A stretch of 64,000 bases of DNA from Capnocytophaga haemolytica (GCF_001553545.1 NZ_CP014227.1:2028501-2092500), one strand, 5' to 3'. Positions 44,304 through 53,279 are shown, counted from the first letter of the stretch. Notes: generated by a model from the sequence alone, not told the origin. Numbers and translations are program-made.

Positions 44304-44813
44304 TTAGTAATAAGCATCTTCGGCAAAAGCCCCGTAGTCCTCCTCATCCATATCGAAGTCGTTGAACTCATCGTCGAACTCATTGAAGTCATCAGCTACG
44401 AACTCCTTTTCAGGGGCTTCTGCGGGAATACTGCCCACAGCATTCAGCAACAGCGGATAGCTCACACCTACTGCCTCTTCATCTATTTCTACAAGCTCCA
44501 CAAAGAAAGTCCACATCGACATAAAGTCGTACACATACAGCAATCGGCGATTTTCTTCATCTACTACCTCGTCAATGGGCGTCTCTTCCATCAGGCGGAT
44601 TTCACCGCTCTCAGAAACATCAAAAAGGGTAAACTCCTCCCCTTGTTGCCAATCGTCATCTGAAAGATAGAACGATGCCATCTCATCACCTGCAAAGCCA
44701 AACGACTGTGTAATCACATTATGAAAATCCTCAAGGCTATCTTCACCTTGTATAGCAATATCTCGAAATACATCTTCCTTTACATCAAGTATTACTCTAA
44801 ACTTATATACCAT
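44304..44813 (-). CDS. pRiA4b ORF-3-like protein
   Basis: A 169-residue acidic protein whose N-terminal MVYKFRVILDVKEDVFRDIAIQGEDSLEDFHNVITQSFGF matches the plasmid pRiA4b ORF-3 fold, a family of unknown function found in many chromosomes. The C-terminus (from about 135) is almost entirely Asp, Glu and Phe. The frame runs to 44837, but that TTG lies inside the promoter element TATCTTTG; the ATG at 44813 is used. The nucleoid-associated gene follows after 36 bases. Confidence 0.8.
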   Translation of the reverse strand: MVYKFRVILDVKEDVFRDIAIQGEDSLEDFHNVITQSFGFAGDEMASFYLSDDDWQQGEEFTLFDVSESGEIRLMEETPIDEVVDEENRRLLYVYDFMSMWTFFVELVEIDEEAVGVSYPLLLNAVGSIPAEAPEKEFVADDFNEFDDEFNDFDMDEEDYGAFAEDAYY

Positions 44814-44834
44814 CTTCCTTACTAAATATTTTTG

Positions 44835-44842
44835 CAAAGATA
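44835..44842 (-). promoter_or_regulatory. TAnnTTTG promoter of the 44304 gene
   Basis: Reads TATCTTTG on the minus strand, 21 bases before the ATG at 44813. Confidence 0.68.
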
Positions 44843-44872
44843 CGACTTTTTTATCAAACAGAAAAAGAAATC

Positions 44873-44935
44873 CAAAAAAAGATCAGAGGCAAGAGTACAA
44901 CTGTTAGTAACAGCATTCATCTCTTGCCTCTGATC
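44873..44935 (-). terminator. Terminator of the PPIase gene
   Basis: A 15-bp stem, GATCAGAGGCAAGAG (44881-44895) with CTCTTGCCTCTGATC (44921-44935), enclosing a smaller CTGTTagtAACAG hairpin, then a T run on the minus strand (44874-44880). Confidence 0.85.
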
Positions 44936-44961
44936 TCTATCTCCTGATCCGTGATTTCTAA

Positions 44962-46092
44962 TTACTTTGCGATACCAGTAATCTCAATATCGAAGATAAG
45001 GTCGCTATTAGGTGGGATTACATCACCAGCACCTCGCTCGCCATATCCTTGACTTGCTGGGATAAATACTCTTACTTTATCACCTACTTTCATTGTCAGT
45101 AAAGCCTCTTTAAAGCCTGGTATCAACTGTGCATCACTGCTATATGGCATTGGGAAGGCTTGATAACCTCCTCCTTGTTCACGCATTGGGTTATATTTAC
45201 CATAAGCCTCTTCAACTTCCTTAACATTTGAATCAAAGAGCATTCCATTCTTTAAGTGACCTGCGTAGTTCACCAATACCGATTGTTTGTGGTTTGGCTG
45301 TGCGCCAGTGCCCTTATTAAGAGTAAATATCTTCACTCCTGAAGGAAGTGCTTTCGCTTGTGGCTCTTGTGTTTTTACTTCTGCTAAGAATTTAGTAGCT
45401 GCTGCCTCAGCTTTAGCTGCATTCTCTTTCTCAACCTTAGCAATATCGTCAAAGTATTTCTTAAACACCTTGGGTGCGTCAAAAGCCTTTGCATCTTTGC
45501 CATTGCGAACGATAACAATCTTATTGATCTTCACATCTTGTACGGGCTTATCCTGAGGTCCTGTCTCAGTAGTAGCAATAGCGTCAAGTACGTCTAAACC
45601 TTTTACCACTTCACCAAACACCGCGTGGCGACCGTCTAAGAAAGGAGTTGCTTTATGTGTAATAAAGAACTGACTACCATTAGTAGCAGGTCCTGAGTTA
45701 GCCATTGAGATAATCCCTTTCTTATCGTGCCTCAGCTCAGGTGAGAACTCATCTTCAAAACGGTAACCAGGCTCACCCATACCAGTGGCAGTAGGGTCAC
45801 CTCCTTGAATCATAAAGTCTTTAATCACACGGTGAAAGGTAGTGCCATCGTAGTAGTGTTTCCCTTTATACTCAGGTTTTACAAAAGTGTTAGTCCCTTC
45901 AGCCAAGCTAACGAAGTTCGCTACCGTAATAGGAGCTAATTTATAGTTCAACTTCACTATCATATTGCCCTTGGTAGTTTGGATGTCAGCAAATAAGCCA
46001 TCTCCTAAATCGTTGTAAACTTTCTTTTGTGAATTACAACTAAAAAATACAAGCATCGATGCAAGCAGCATCAAAAAATTCATTCGTTTCAT
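44962..46092 (-). CDS. Cyclophilin-FKBP fusion peptidyl-prolyl isomerase, lipoprotein
   Basis: A 376-residue periplasm-side protein folding catalyst with two unrelated isomerase domains. A lipoprotein signal (MLLASMLVFFSCN, cysteine near 19) is followed by a cyclophilin domain (about 30-195; FHRVIKDFMIQGGDPTATGMG and NGSQFFITHKATPFLDGRHAVFG), a charged linker (about 200-245) and an FKBP domain (about 250-376; VLVNYAGHLKNGMLFDSN, LIPGFKEALLTMKVGDKVRVFIPASQGYG). The ATG at 46092 is used; the frame start at 46104 is a TTG. It lies 26 bases downstream of gldI, also an FKBP-type lipoprotein, so the pair is probably cotranscribed. Confidence 0.94.
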   Translation of the reverse strand: MKRMNFLMLLASMLVFFSCNSQKKVYNDLGDGLFADIQTTKGNMIVKLNYKLAPITVANFVSLAEGTNTFVKPEYKGKHYYDGTTFHRVIKDFMIQGGDPTATGMGEPGYRFEDEFSPELRHDKKGIISMANSGPATNGSQFFITHKATPFLDGRHAVFGEVVKGLDVLDAIATTETGPQDKPVQDVKINKIVIVRNGKDAKAFDAPKVFKKYFDDIAKVEKENAAKAEAAATKFLAEVKTQEPQAKALPSGVKIFTLNKGTGAQPNHKQSVLVNYAGHLKNGMLFDSNVKEVEEAYGKYNPMREQGGGYQAFPMPYSSDAQLIPGFKEALLTMKVGDKVRVFIPASQGYGERGAGDVIPPNSDLIFDIEITGIAK

Positions 46093-46117
46093 ATAATTTA
46101 TCAATTAAATTCATTTT

Positions 46118-46690
46118 TTACTCAGGTCGTGGAGCTATCTTCTCTTTGTTCTTTTCTATTTTGAAGACCTGTATTCTTGCTATCACAGGCTGATTAGTGC
46201 CGATCTTATCCTTATCGCCTCGATAGCCGTACGCCATACTTGAAGGAAAATAAAACACTCCACTCTCGCCTTCCTTAAGCAGCTTTAGCGCTGAATTTAG
46301 CCCTTGAAAAAGCTCCTGCTGATCTACCTTATAAGTGTACTCTCCATCAGGTTTCTCTTGATAGATTTCCTTTCCTCGTAAGTCCGACAGACTGTAATCA
46401 TAAGTCACCAAATCACCAAACTGAGCCGTATAACTCGCCTCTGGCTTCTGCTCTGTGTAATAGAACTTAAAGCCATTTTGCGAATCTACAAAAGTATGCA
46501 CAGTATCCCTTTTAATAATAGAATCAATCAGTGCTTCTTCCGTCTTGAGCAAAGCCTTATTCTTCTTCGCCGATTCCTTCAGAAAAGTACTTGTCTTCTT
46601 CATCACAGGATGACGAGCAGGCTTATCACCACACCCCACCAAAAACGTGCCAAAAAGCATCAACAGGGGTATCTTTTTTAGTATATTCAT
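46118..46690 (-). CDS. gldI: Gliding motility FKBP-type lipoprotein GldI
   Basis: A 190-residue lipoprotein (signal IPLLMLFGTFLVGCG, cysteine about 20) with a C-terminal FKBP-like domain (ASYTAQFGDLVTYDYSLSDL, FQGLNSALKLLKEGESGVFYFPSSMAYGYRGD). It matches GldI, required for gliding and type IX secretion in Flavobacterium and thought to help fold other Gld proteins. The ATG at 46690 is used; the frame is open to 46708. Neighbours are nrnA upstream and the fusion isomerase downstream. Confidence 0.88.
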   Translation of the reverse strand: MNILKKIPLLMLFGTFLVGCGDKPARHPVMKKTSTFLKESAKKNKALLKTEEALIDSIIKRDTVHTFVDSQNGFKFYYTEQKPEASYTAQFGDLVTYDYSLSDLRGKEIYQEKPDGEYTYKVDQQELFQGLNSALKLLKEGESGVFYFPSSMAYGYRGDKDKIGTNQPVIARIQVFKIEKNKEKIAPRPE

Positions 46691-46741
46691 TGTATTGTAA
46701 TTTATCATTATAAATACTGTAAAAACCTAAAATGAACTTAC

Positions 46742-47746
46742 TTACACAGTATAGCGTATTTCAGGCAACACCTTTTTGAAGTAAGCAACCGCTTCCTCTA
46801 TTGTCCCATCAAATCTTCCTCCTGCTGCATTGATATGTCCCCCACCATTGAAGTGCTTACGTGCAAATACATTCACGTCATAAGGATATTTACTCCTCAG
46901 TGATATCTTCACAAAGCTCCCTTCCTGAATAAAAATCACTGCTAACTTAGCTCCATCAATCTTCAAACCATAATTTACAAAGCCATCAGTATCACCCTTT
47001 TGGCAGTTATGCGCTGCCATCTCCTCAGCATTAAGTGTGATATAAGCCGCTTGGTATTCCTGATTATACACCATATTGCGAATAGCCACACTCAGAAGCT
47101 GCAACCTATCATAGCTCTGTGTATCAAATACATCACTATTAATCTTAGCATTATTAGCCCCTTTATCAATGAGGAAAGATGCGATCCTCAACGTATTGCT
47201 AGTCGTCGTTGGATATTTAAAGTTGCCCGTATCAGTCATAATACCCGTATAAAGACAAGTAGCTATGGTCTTATCAATAAGGTTCTTATCTCCCATCGCA
47301 TCCATAAATAAATAGAGCATCGCACACGTCGAACTCGCCTCTGGATTTGAGAACTTCACCCGTGCATAGTCATCAGGCTGCTGATGGTGGTCAATCATCA
47401 CAAACGTAGCTTTTGAAGCCTCCAACAACGGGGTCAAACTATCCGCACGGCTCAGCGAATTAAAGTCGAGCGTAAAAATAAGCCCCGATTTCTCAATTTG
47501 CTTAGTAGCACGCTCTTTATCTGTATCATAAATAACAATGTTCTCCGCCTCTGGCATCCACTTCAAAAACTCAGGAAAATCATTAGGCGAAACCACCGTA
47601 ACGTCCTGACCTTTCATCTTTAAATAATGATACAGCCCCAAACAACTCCCAATAGCATCGCCATCAGGACTTTTATGAGGTATAATACTAATCTTCAATT
47701 GCTTAGACAGTAAGTTCTTTACCGTTTCTATATCCAATACATTCAT
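46742..47746 (-). CDS. nrnA: DHH-family phosphoesterase, NrnA-type oligoribonuclease/pAp phosphatase
   Basis: A 334-residue DHH/DHHA1 protein that degrades short RNA and 3'-phosphoadenosine phosphate. DHH motif regions: IIPHKSPDGDAIGSCLGLYHYL, FTLDFNSLSRAD, VMIDHHQQPDD (DHH) and YTGIMTDTGNF; the DHHA1 domain ends with the FNGGGHINAAGGRF motif that binds substrate. The frame extends to a TTG at 47755 in the promoter element; the ATG at 47746 is used. It precedes gldI by about 50 bases, an arrangement common in flavobacteria. Confidence 0.92.
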   Translation of the reverse strand: MNVLDIETVKNLLSKQLKISIIPHKSPDGDAIGSCLGLYHYLKMKGQDVTVVSPNDFPEFLKWMPEAENIVIYDTDKERATKQIEKSGLIFTLDFNSLSRADSLTPLLEASKATFVMIDHHQQPDDYARVKFSNPEASSTCAMLYLFMDAMGDKNLIDKTIATCLYTGIMTDTGNFKYPTTTSNTLRIASFLIDKGANNAKINSDVFDTQSYDRLQLLSVAIRNMVYNQEYQAAYITLNAEEMAAHNCQKGDTDGFVNYGLKIDGAKLAVIFIQEGSFVKISLRSKYPYDVNVFARKHFNGGGHINAAGGRFDGTIEEAVAYFKKVLPEIRYTV

Positions 47747-47752
47747 AGGAGG

Positions 47753-47760
47753 CAAAAGTA
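47753..47760 (-). promoter_or_regulatory. TAnnTTTG promoter of nrnA
   Basis: Reads TACTTTTG on the minus strand, six bases before the ATG at 47746, giving a very short leader. Confidence 0.55.
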
Positions 47761-47887
47761 CGACTTTCTTTTAAATTAACAAGCTAAAAAGACAATATAT
47801 TTTTAAACAATGAAACCTAACAGTAGCTTATATCATTGTCTTTCAACACAAAAAGCAATAACCTTCTCTATCTAAAACGTCTATAAC

Positions 47888-47920
47888 AAAATAACGCAGA
47901 GCGTAAACCCTGCGTTATTT
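47888..47920 (-). terminator. Terminator of the tRNA operon
   Basis: An 11-bp stem AAATAACGCAG/CTGCGTTATTT (47888-47898 and 47910-47920) downstream of tRNA-Arg on the minus strand. The rest of the gap 47756-47956 shows nothing else. Confidence 0.75.
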
Positions 47921-47958
47921 CGAACATAAATTTTAATACAAAATGAAACAAATTCTCG

Positions 47959-48032
47959 TGATCACGACAGGATTCGAACCTGTGACCGTCTGCTTAGAAG
48001 GCAGATGCTCTATCCAACTGAGCTACGTGACC
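47959..48032 (-). tRNA. tRNA-Arg (anticodon TCT)
   Basis: 74 bases, cloverleaf readable: acceptor GGTCACG with CGTGATC (one wobble pair), D arm with AGCTCAGTTGGATAGAGC, anticodon stem CTGCC-TTCTAA loop reading TCT, and T loop GTTCGAATC. The 3' CCA is not encoded. Last gene of a Ser-Pro-Arg run on the minus strand. Confidence 0.96.
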
Positions 48033-48117
48033 CCAAATAACCCTTTAAAACCTTTAAATATGCAAAAAAAGTATCTCAACAATGCAAAATGAAACATTTA
48101 TTGAAATACTCTCTTCG

Positions 48118-48192
48118 TCGGGGCGGCAGGATTCGAACCTGCGACCTCCTGGTCCCAAACCAGGCGCGATGACCGGACTACGCTACGCCCCG
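48118..48192 (-). tRNA. tRNA-Pro (anticodon TGG)
   Basis: 75 bases. Acceptor CGGGGCG pairs with CGCCCCG. The anticodon stem CCTGG/CCAGG encloses the loop TTTGGGA, anticodon TGG. T loop GTTCGAATC. CCA is not encoded. Confidence 0.96.
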
Positions 48193-48228
48193 AAAACTCT
48201 ATCTATTGTATAACCTTTTCTTTATGTG

Positions 48229-48312
48229 CGGAGAGACTGGGACTCGAACCCAGGCGACAGTTACCCGCCGACAGATTAGCAATCTGCTCCGTTACCACTC
48301 CGGCACCTCTCC
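48229..48312 (-). tRNA. tRNA-Ser (anticodon GCT)
   Basis: 84 bases with a long variable arm, as class II tRNAs have. Acceptor GGAGAGG with TCTCTCC; anticodon arm CAGAT-TGCTAAT with GCT; T loop GTTCGAGTC. First gene of the three-tRNA operon, behind the promoter at 48353-48360. Confidence 0.96.
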
Positions 48313-48352
48313 TAATATTATGATGAACGTCTTTGTTTCTTTTTTGCGGGTG

Positions 48353-48360
48353 CAAAGGTA
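48353..48360 (-). promoter_or_regulatory. TAnnTTTG promoter of the tRNA operon
   Basis: Reads TACCTTTG on the minus strand, with a TTTG box about 21 bases upstream (48382-48385), 40 bases before tRNA-Ser. Confidence 0.7.
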
Positions 48361-48484
48361 TAACTACTTTTCATTCCTTGCAAATAATTTCACAATTTTT
48401 TTACTAAAAAAATAAATTATTTTTACAGTTCATTTATAATCAATAGCTTAGAAAAACACAGAACAACACTCCTTTTAGCCTAAC

Positions 48485-49591
48485 CTACTTCAAACGCCCA
48501 GCAAGCCATCGCCTCACTGGGATATCATACCATTTCAAACACAAATACGCCAATAATACCGAGCCTACCACTACCCCTATAGCACCGTGTATCGACATCC
48601 AAAAAGTAAGTTCGTTATTCTTTACCCAAGCGTAATACAAATATATAAAAGGATAATGCACCATATAAAGCGGATACGAAATATCACCCAAAAACTTAGC
48701 TACTCTTGCCATAGCCTTCCCTTTCACACTTGCCGAAGCCCCTAAAAGCACTACACACGGGAATACAAGTATAATCACCAATGAGTCGTACAGCCCATTC
48801 ATCCAAAGCGTATCTTTATCACCTATGCGCGGTGCTGCCGTTACCAAAACAATCAGTAACGCTGCCCACAAAAAACCGTGTTTAACACCTCTATAACGAT
48901 ATAACCTACTGAGCAAGAGCCCACACGAAAAAGCAAAAAGCAAACGCAGTGAACCTCCAAGCATATTCGTGCTATCCATCGCCCAACCTACACTGAGATA
49001 TCCCCACGGACTACCCACAGCAAAACAGCAAAGCCCTACAGCCATCAGTACTGTCCAGATCGCAAGCACCCTCGTCCCCATACGCCTGAGCACCAATGCA
49101 TAAAGTATATTCCCTATATATTCAAAGAACAACGACCACGTAGGCCCATTGAGTGGGTACATCTCTCCAATACCTCGTATTTCTACCGAAGACGTAACTG
49201 GTATCATTAGCATATTGAGCAACATCGCCACCAGTAGCACCCCTATCGACACCTGCGACACGTCCCACATTTGGCAGCCTTGTGTGTAAAACAACAATGC
49301 CCCTATCAGCGCACCTATCACCACCATTGGCTGTAAGCGTATCAATCGCCGCTTGCAGAAATCCTTTACCGACAACCTATCCCAACGGTCGTCATACGCA
49401 TACGCAATCACAAAACCCGAAAGCATAAAGAAGAAGTCCACAGCCAAATACCCGTGATTAATCACCTGATCAAGCGGAGAGGTGGCAAACGATTCAAATA
49501 TATGAAAAAAGAGCACCATAAAGGCAGCAACACCCCTGAGTGCATCAAGCACAACATAATGAGGTTTACTTTCTATTGTATTATGTATCAT
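48485..49591 (-). CDS. Acyltransferase 3 family membrane protein
   Basis: A 368-residue membrane protein of the acyltransferase-3 (OafA/YrhL-like) family, which transfers acetyl or other acyl groups to surface sugars. The N-terminal LDALRGVAAFMVLFFHIF and LAVDFFFMLSGFVIAYAYDDRW motifs, with the family histidine and the FFxLSGF box, and about ten hydrophobic segments are visible. The C-terminal YPLYMVHYPFIYLYYAW is also typical. No glycan cluster is adjacent, so the acceptor is unknown. Single gene, 72 bases downstream of a simple TGCACTATAC-type repeat at 49640-49680. Confidence 0.93.
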   Translation of the reverse strand: MIHNTIESKPHYVVLDALRGVAAFMVLFFHIFESFATSPLDQVINHGYLAVDFFFMLSGFVIAYAYDDRWDRLSVKDFCKRRLIRLQPMVVIGALIGALLFYTQGCQMWDVSQVSIGVLLVAMLLNMLMIPVTSSVEIRGIGEMYPLNGPTWSLFFEYIGNILYALVLRRMGTRVLAIWTVLMAVGLCCFAVGSPWGYLSVGWAMDSTNMLGGSLRLLFAFSCGLLLSRLYRYRGVKHGFLWAALLIVLVTAAPRIGDKDTLWMNGLYDSLVIILVFPCVVLLGASASVKGKAMARVAKFLGDISYPLYMVHYPFIYLYYAWVKNNELTFWMSIHGAIGVVVGSVLLAYLCLKWYDIPVRRWLAGRLK

Positions 49592-49663
49592 CTATTTTAG
49601 CTTTTAGGAGTTAACTTTTAGTTTTTAGAATAGCCCTGAGAACTATGCACTATACACTGTACA

Positions 49664-50353
49664 CTATGCACTATGCACTATAAAGTCTTTAACAATAGCA
49701 GCCGACAGCCGTCCTGCCTCATTGACAAAAGTATCATACGACACCGTATTGCCCTCGCCTGCCTTATCTGAAACAGCCCTAAGCATCACAAAAGGCACCG
49801 CAAACAGATAGCAAGTCTGCGCTATGGCAGCCGCCTCCATCTCCACCGCCTTCGCCTTAGGAAATAACGCCTCAATACCTCGTAGCCGCTCAGGGTCAGA
49901 AATAAAGGAATCACCGCTGACAACCTCGCCAAAGTGTAGTCTTCCGCTATGCTTTGACGCTACCTCACGAAGCCGCTCCGTGTACGTCTCATCACTGTGA
50001 TAGGTTGGCGGCATCTGCGCTTGCTGACCATAGGCATAGCCAAAAGCCGTTACGTCCACATCGTGATATGCCACCTCAGAGGCGAGGATAAGGTCGTAAA
50101 CCGAGCTATCACCAAGCCCACCTGCCGTACCTGTATTAACGACCAAGTCAGGGGCAAACCGCTCAATAAGCAACGCCGTACCCACAGCCGCACTCACCTT
50201 GCCAATACCCGAAAGCAACAGCACTACCTCAGTGCCCGCCATCGTACCCTCATAGAACACAAACCGACCGACCTTCGTTTCCTTACAGCCCTCAATAGCC
50301 GCGTGAAGGCTCTCAATCTCAAGCTCCATCGCCCCTATAACACCTATTTTCAT
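49664..50353 (-). CDS. mtnN: 5'-methylthioadenosine/S-adenosylhomocysteine nucleosidase
   Basis: MTA/SAH nucleosidase splits both by-products of SAM metabolism to adenine. The 229-residue protein starts MKIGVIGAMELEIESL, carries the acid Glu in this opening, VNTGTAGGL, GEVVSGDSFI, AVEMEAAAIAQTCY and the C-terminal RAVSDKAGEGNTVSYDTF (catalytic Asp in SDKA). Full length for the family. Cytoplasmic. The end of the gene lies in the short direct repeat ACTATGCACTATACAC, which extends past the stop. Confidence 0.95.
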   Translation of the reverse strand: MKIGVIGAMELEIESLHAAIEGCKETKVGRFVFYEGTMAGTEVVLLLSGIGKVSAAVGTALLIERFAPDLVVNTGTAGGLGDSSVYDLILASEVAYHDVDVTAFGYAYGQQAQMPPTYHSDETYTERLREVASKHSGRLHFGEVVSGDSFISDPERLRGIEALFPKAKAVEMEAAAIAQTCYLFAVPFVMLRAVSDKAGEGNTVSYDTFVNEAGRLSAAIVKDFIVHSA

Positions 50354-50461
50354 ATACTTATACTTTTAATCAATTTAACACTTACCTACTTTCTATACTT
50401 CTATGCTCTAACACCTCACCAGCTAATCTTCTAAAAAACTACCAACAGGAAAAATCCCCAC

Positions 50462-50505
50462 CGAACACACAACGGATCCCAAACGAATACACTACGGAGA
50501 CACCA
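50462..50505. repeat. 11-bp-period array between mtnN and apbE
   Basis: Four 11-base units: CGAACACACAA, CGGATCCCAAA, CGAATACACTA, CGGAGACACCA. In a same-direction gap of 187 bases with no gene. Confidence 0.65.
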
Positions 50506-50540
50506 TGGAAAAAGAATATAAAGAAAGTGAGAGAAAATGA

Positions 50541-51554
50541 CTATTCCGCTATTAATTCAGCAAAAGGTTGAGTCTTAAACACCTCTACCTTCTCTGTCTC
50601 GGGATGGGTATATACTAACAACACTCTGAAGTCGGGGTGTGCCTCGAGGAACTGCTTGCTCCTCTCAAATCCCATCACCATAAACATCGTTGCGTAGCCA
50701 TCGGCGAGCATCGCAGTAGGCGCAATGACGGTGGCACTGAGCACATCGCTTTGCGTGGCGAGCCCCGTCAGCGGATTGATCGAATGCACATAGCGACGCC
50801 CCTTGCTATCTGTCCACACCTTGCGGTAGTTGCCCGAAGTCGCCAGCCCCGCATCGGTGAACTGCACCGTTGCGATCAGCTCTGCCTCATCGAGTGGCTT
50901 TACAGGGTTCTCCACACCGATAGTCCACGGCGTATCCTCAAGCGTATTTCGCCCACTGAGATACATCTCACCGCCCACCTCTACAATAAAGTTGGTAATC
51001 CCCTTCGCCTTAAGAAAATCAGCGATCACATCCGAGGTATATCCCTGCGCAATAGCATTAAAGTCAAAGATAATCTCAGGACGCGCCTTCTCAATGCGAT
51101 GATCGGGGGTGAGCTTCACCTTTTCAAAGCCCACAAAGGCTTTAAGCGAATCGATTTTCGCTGCCGAAGGAATCTCCTGCTCGCTGATAGGCTTATTGCC
51201 AAAACCCCAAGCGCGCACCAATACGCCTACCGTAGGGTCGAACAGCCCGCCGCTCTCCTTCCATATCTGCTCCGAAGCACGGAATACTTTCTCAAAATGC
51301 GCATCTACCTGCGTCTGTGCTTCCCCCGCATTGATCTTCGAGATCATCGAATCAGGACGATAAGCCGACATCGAGCGGTCGATCACCTGAAGGATAGAGT
51401 CCACCGCAGGTTTCAAGTCCTCATCGCTCGCCGATATGTATTTGATATGGTAGGTACTGCCTTGCGCCTCACCGGCTATTTTGTGTATTGAAGGCGTTGA
51501 AGTTTGCTTACAGGCAATGAGTAACAACGCCATTGTAATGGTTAAATATTTCAT
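50541..51554 (-). CDS. apbE: FAD:protein FMN transferase (ApbE), lipoprotein
   Basis: ApbE attaches FMN covalently to threonine residues of exported flavoproteins such as Na+-NQR and RNF subunits. The 337-residue protein has a lipoprotein signal (TITMALLLIACK, cysteine about 15), GEAQGSTYHIKYI, the SAYRPDSMISKINAGE block, FDFNAIAQGYTSDVIADFLKAKG, VEVGGEMYLSGRN, and the metal/FAD site DAGLATSGNYRKVWTDSKGRRYVHSINPLTG. Full length. No obvious substrate flavoprotein gene is adjacent. Confidence 0.95.
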   Translation of the reverse strand: MKYLTITMALLLIACKQTSTPSIHKIAGEAQGSTYHIKYISASDEDLKPAVDSILQVIDRSMSAYRPDSMISKINAGEAQTQVDAHFEKVFRASEQIWKESGGLFDPTVGVLVRAWGFGNKPISEQEIPSAAKIDSLKAFVGFEKVKLTPDHRIEKARPEIIFDFNAIAQGYTSDVIADFLKAKGITNFIVEVGGEMYLSGRNTLEDTPWTIGVENPVKPLDEAELIATVQFTDAGLATSGNYRKVWTDSKGRRYVHSINPLTGLATQSDVLSATVIAPTAMLADGYATMFMVMGFERSKQFLEAHPDFRVLLVYTHPETEKVEVFKTQPFAELIAE

Positions 51555-51604
51555 TTTCTTTATGTTTATGCAAGTTAAATTACTAATCTTAAAAATAAAA
51601 GTAG

Positions 51605-52369
51605 TTAAATTTTGTGCACTACGGGTAGGAGTTCGCTCTTCACGATACGAAATCGCTCGATTTGCTCTGTCGGCAACTGCGCGCCGTAAGCAATGGCATC
51701 TACCTGAAAACCAACGCTTCGCAGCCGCTGAAAATAGTCCATTCCATAAACGCGTACGTGGTCGTACTGCCCAAAAATGCGTGTTCGCTCTTTGCGGTCG
51801 GTGATATTGTCGTCTTCAAAGGTCTCGCTGCGTGCATTGTCTAAAGGTACTTGAAAAATGCCCCATCCGCCTTTTTTCATTACTCGAAAAAGTTCGCGCA
51901 TTGCCTTCTCGTCGTCGGGGATATGCTCGAGCACATGATTACAAAGCACCACGTCGAAGGAAGCATCGGCAAAGGGTAAGGCGCAGAGATCTGCCTTTAC
52001 GTCAGCCAATGGCGAGTGGAGATCGGTGGTTGTGTAGTCCAAATTCGGCTGTTTTTTAAAACGCGTGTAGAATGCCTGTTCGGGAGCCACGTGCAATACT
52101 TTTAAAGGCTGGGTAAAAAAGTCGGTGGATGATTTTAAGTAGAGCCATAGCAAACGGTGCCGCTCTAAGGAGAGCGTCGATGGCGAGAGCACGTTTGGGC
52201 GTTCAGAGGCGTAACCGTAGGGTAAGAATTTGCGAAATCGCCGCCCGTCAATCGGATCTTCGAAGCGATCGCCCTTATACCACCACGAAAGGACGGGACG
52301 CACGCAATAGCTGGCTTTGATAAGCCACGGACGAGGAACGGTGTTTAATATTTTGGAAAATAGAGTCAT
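51605..52369 (-). CDS. Class I SAM-dependent methyltransferase
   Basis: A 254-residue methyltransferase with the type 11 fold: VLHVAPEQAFYTRFKK (motif I region), YTTTDLHSPLADVKADLCALPFADASFDVVLCNHVLEHIPDDEKAMRELFRVMKKGGWGIFQVPL. The N-terminal 65 residues include WYKGDRFEDPIDGRRFRKFLPYGY, seen in a flavobacterial subgroup. Substrate unknown. Downstream of it comes apbE after 50 bases, so cotranscription is possible. Confidence 0.9.
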   Translation of the reverse strand: MTLFSKILNTVPRPWLIKASYCVRPVLSWWYKGDRFEDPIDGRRFRKFLPYGYASERPNVLSPSTLSLERHRLLWLYLKSSTDFFTQPLKVLHVAPEQAFYTRFKKQPNLDYTTTDLHSPLADVKADLCALPFADASFDVVLCNHVLEHIPDDEKAMRELFRVMKKGGWGIFQVPLDNARSETFEDDNITDRKERTRIFGQYDHVRVYGMDYFQRLRSVGFQVDAIAYGAQLPTEQIERFRIVKSELLPVVHKI

Positions 52370-52464
52370 TACAACACAATGTTCAATAATGATTGTTCAA
52401 TGATGAATCGCATAGGGTGTTATTTTTCTTAGATGATGAGTTGTTAAACATTTAATATTCATCA

Positions 52465-53244
52465 TTAAAGGATTAAAGTAAGTCCCACACCTCTACCCTC
52501 TTGGCTTATCATAGGATATAGCATCGCAGCTTTGTCAGAGGTTGTTTTCTTGCCAAAAAGCCACTTCGAGGTATACGGAAGGGTCATATACGCGAGCTTT
52601 GCGCTGAGTATGCCGATACCCGCCCCTACGCATACGTCTCCGAGCCAGTGGCGGTTGTTGTGTAGCCGCATTATGCCAACGGTGGCTGCAATGGCATAGC
52701 CACTGATGCCAATCCACAGATTTTCGTCCTTATACTCTTGCCAAAGGATTTCAATCCCTGTAAAAGCAGTTGCCGTATGCCCCGAAGGGAAAGAATTATA
52801 TGCCGATCCGTCGGGGCGACGCACTTTGGTGCTGTATTTTGTGGCGTTGACAAGTATGCCCATTATGGCGTAAGCCGTTGCGCTAACAAGAAGCCTCTCG
52901 CGTAGGGAATGCTTTGCCTTCACGCCCAAATTGCTGAATAGGAACACCTCGGCGATGGGTGCGTATTGGATATAGTCTTCGAAGCGCAGTTTGTGTCCTC
53001 CTGAGTAGCGGTAAGCCTGCTGCTGTACGTACTTGTTGATATACGTAGCATTTGCGATGAGCCCAAAGCTAACCAAGGCAGCGGGCGCGACATAGGGCTT
53101 GTACCAACGCTCGGAGGGTGATTTTTCGGTAATATGAGCCTTGGCGAGTTGCAGGGTGTCTGTTGCCAGAGGAATTGTATCCTGCTGCGCCGAGATACAG
53201 AGGGGCATCACCGCAAACAAGGCTGCTAAAATCAGTTTTTTCAT
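52465..53244 (-). CDS. PAP2-family membrane phosphatase
   Basis: A 259-residue phosphatidic acid phosphatase type 2 protein. The signal peptide (ILAALFAVMPLCISAQQ) is followed by several membrane segments. Catalytic motifs are complete: KYSTKVRRPDG (first, KxxxxxxRP), PSGHTAT (second) and RLHNNRHWLGDV (third, with His and Asp). Such enzymes remove phosphate from undecaprenyl, phosphatidate or lipid A; the substrate is open. Single gene with promoter element at 53280-53287. Confidence 0.92.
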   Translation of the reverse strand: MKKLILAALFAVMPLCISAQQDTIPLATDTLQLAKAHITEKSPSERWYKPYVAPAALVSFGLIANATYINKYVQQQAYRYSGGHKLRFEDYIQYAPIAEVFLFSNLGVKAKHSLRERLLVSATAYAIMGILVNATKYSTKVRRPDGSAYNSFPSGHTATAFTGIEILWQEYKDENLWIGISGYAIAATVGIMRLHNNRHWLGDVCVGAGIGILSAKLAYMTLPYTSKWLFGKKTTSDKAAMLYPMISQEGRGVGLTLIL

Positions 53245-53279
53245 ATTGCTATGCTGTAAATGGTTTTCTGATTCGGCGG

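Noticed and set aside
48206..48415. 69-residue open frame across tRNA-Ser
   Set aside because: It overlaps a clear tRNA gene and its promoter on the other strand.
50637..51491. 284-residue plus-strand open frame opposite apbE
   Set aside because: apbE on the minus strand has all family motifs; the opposite frame has none.
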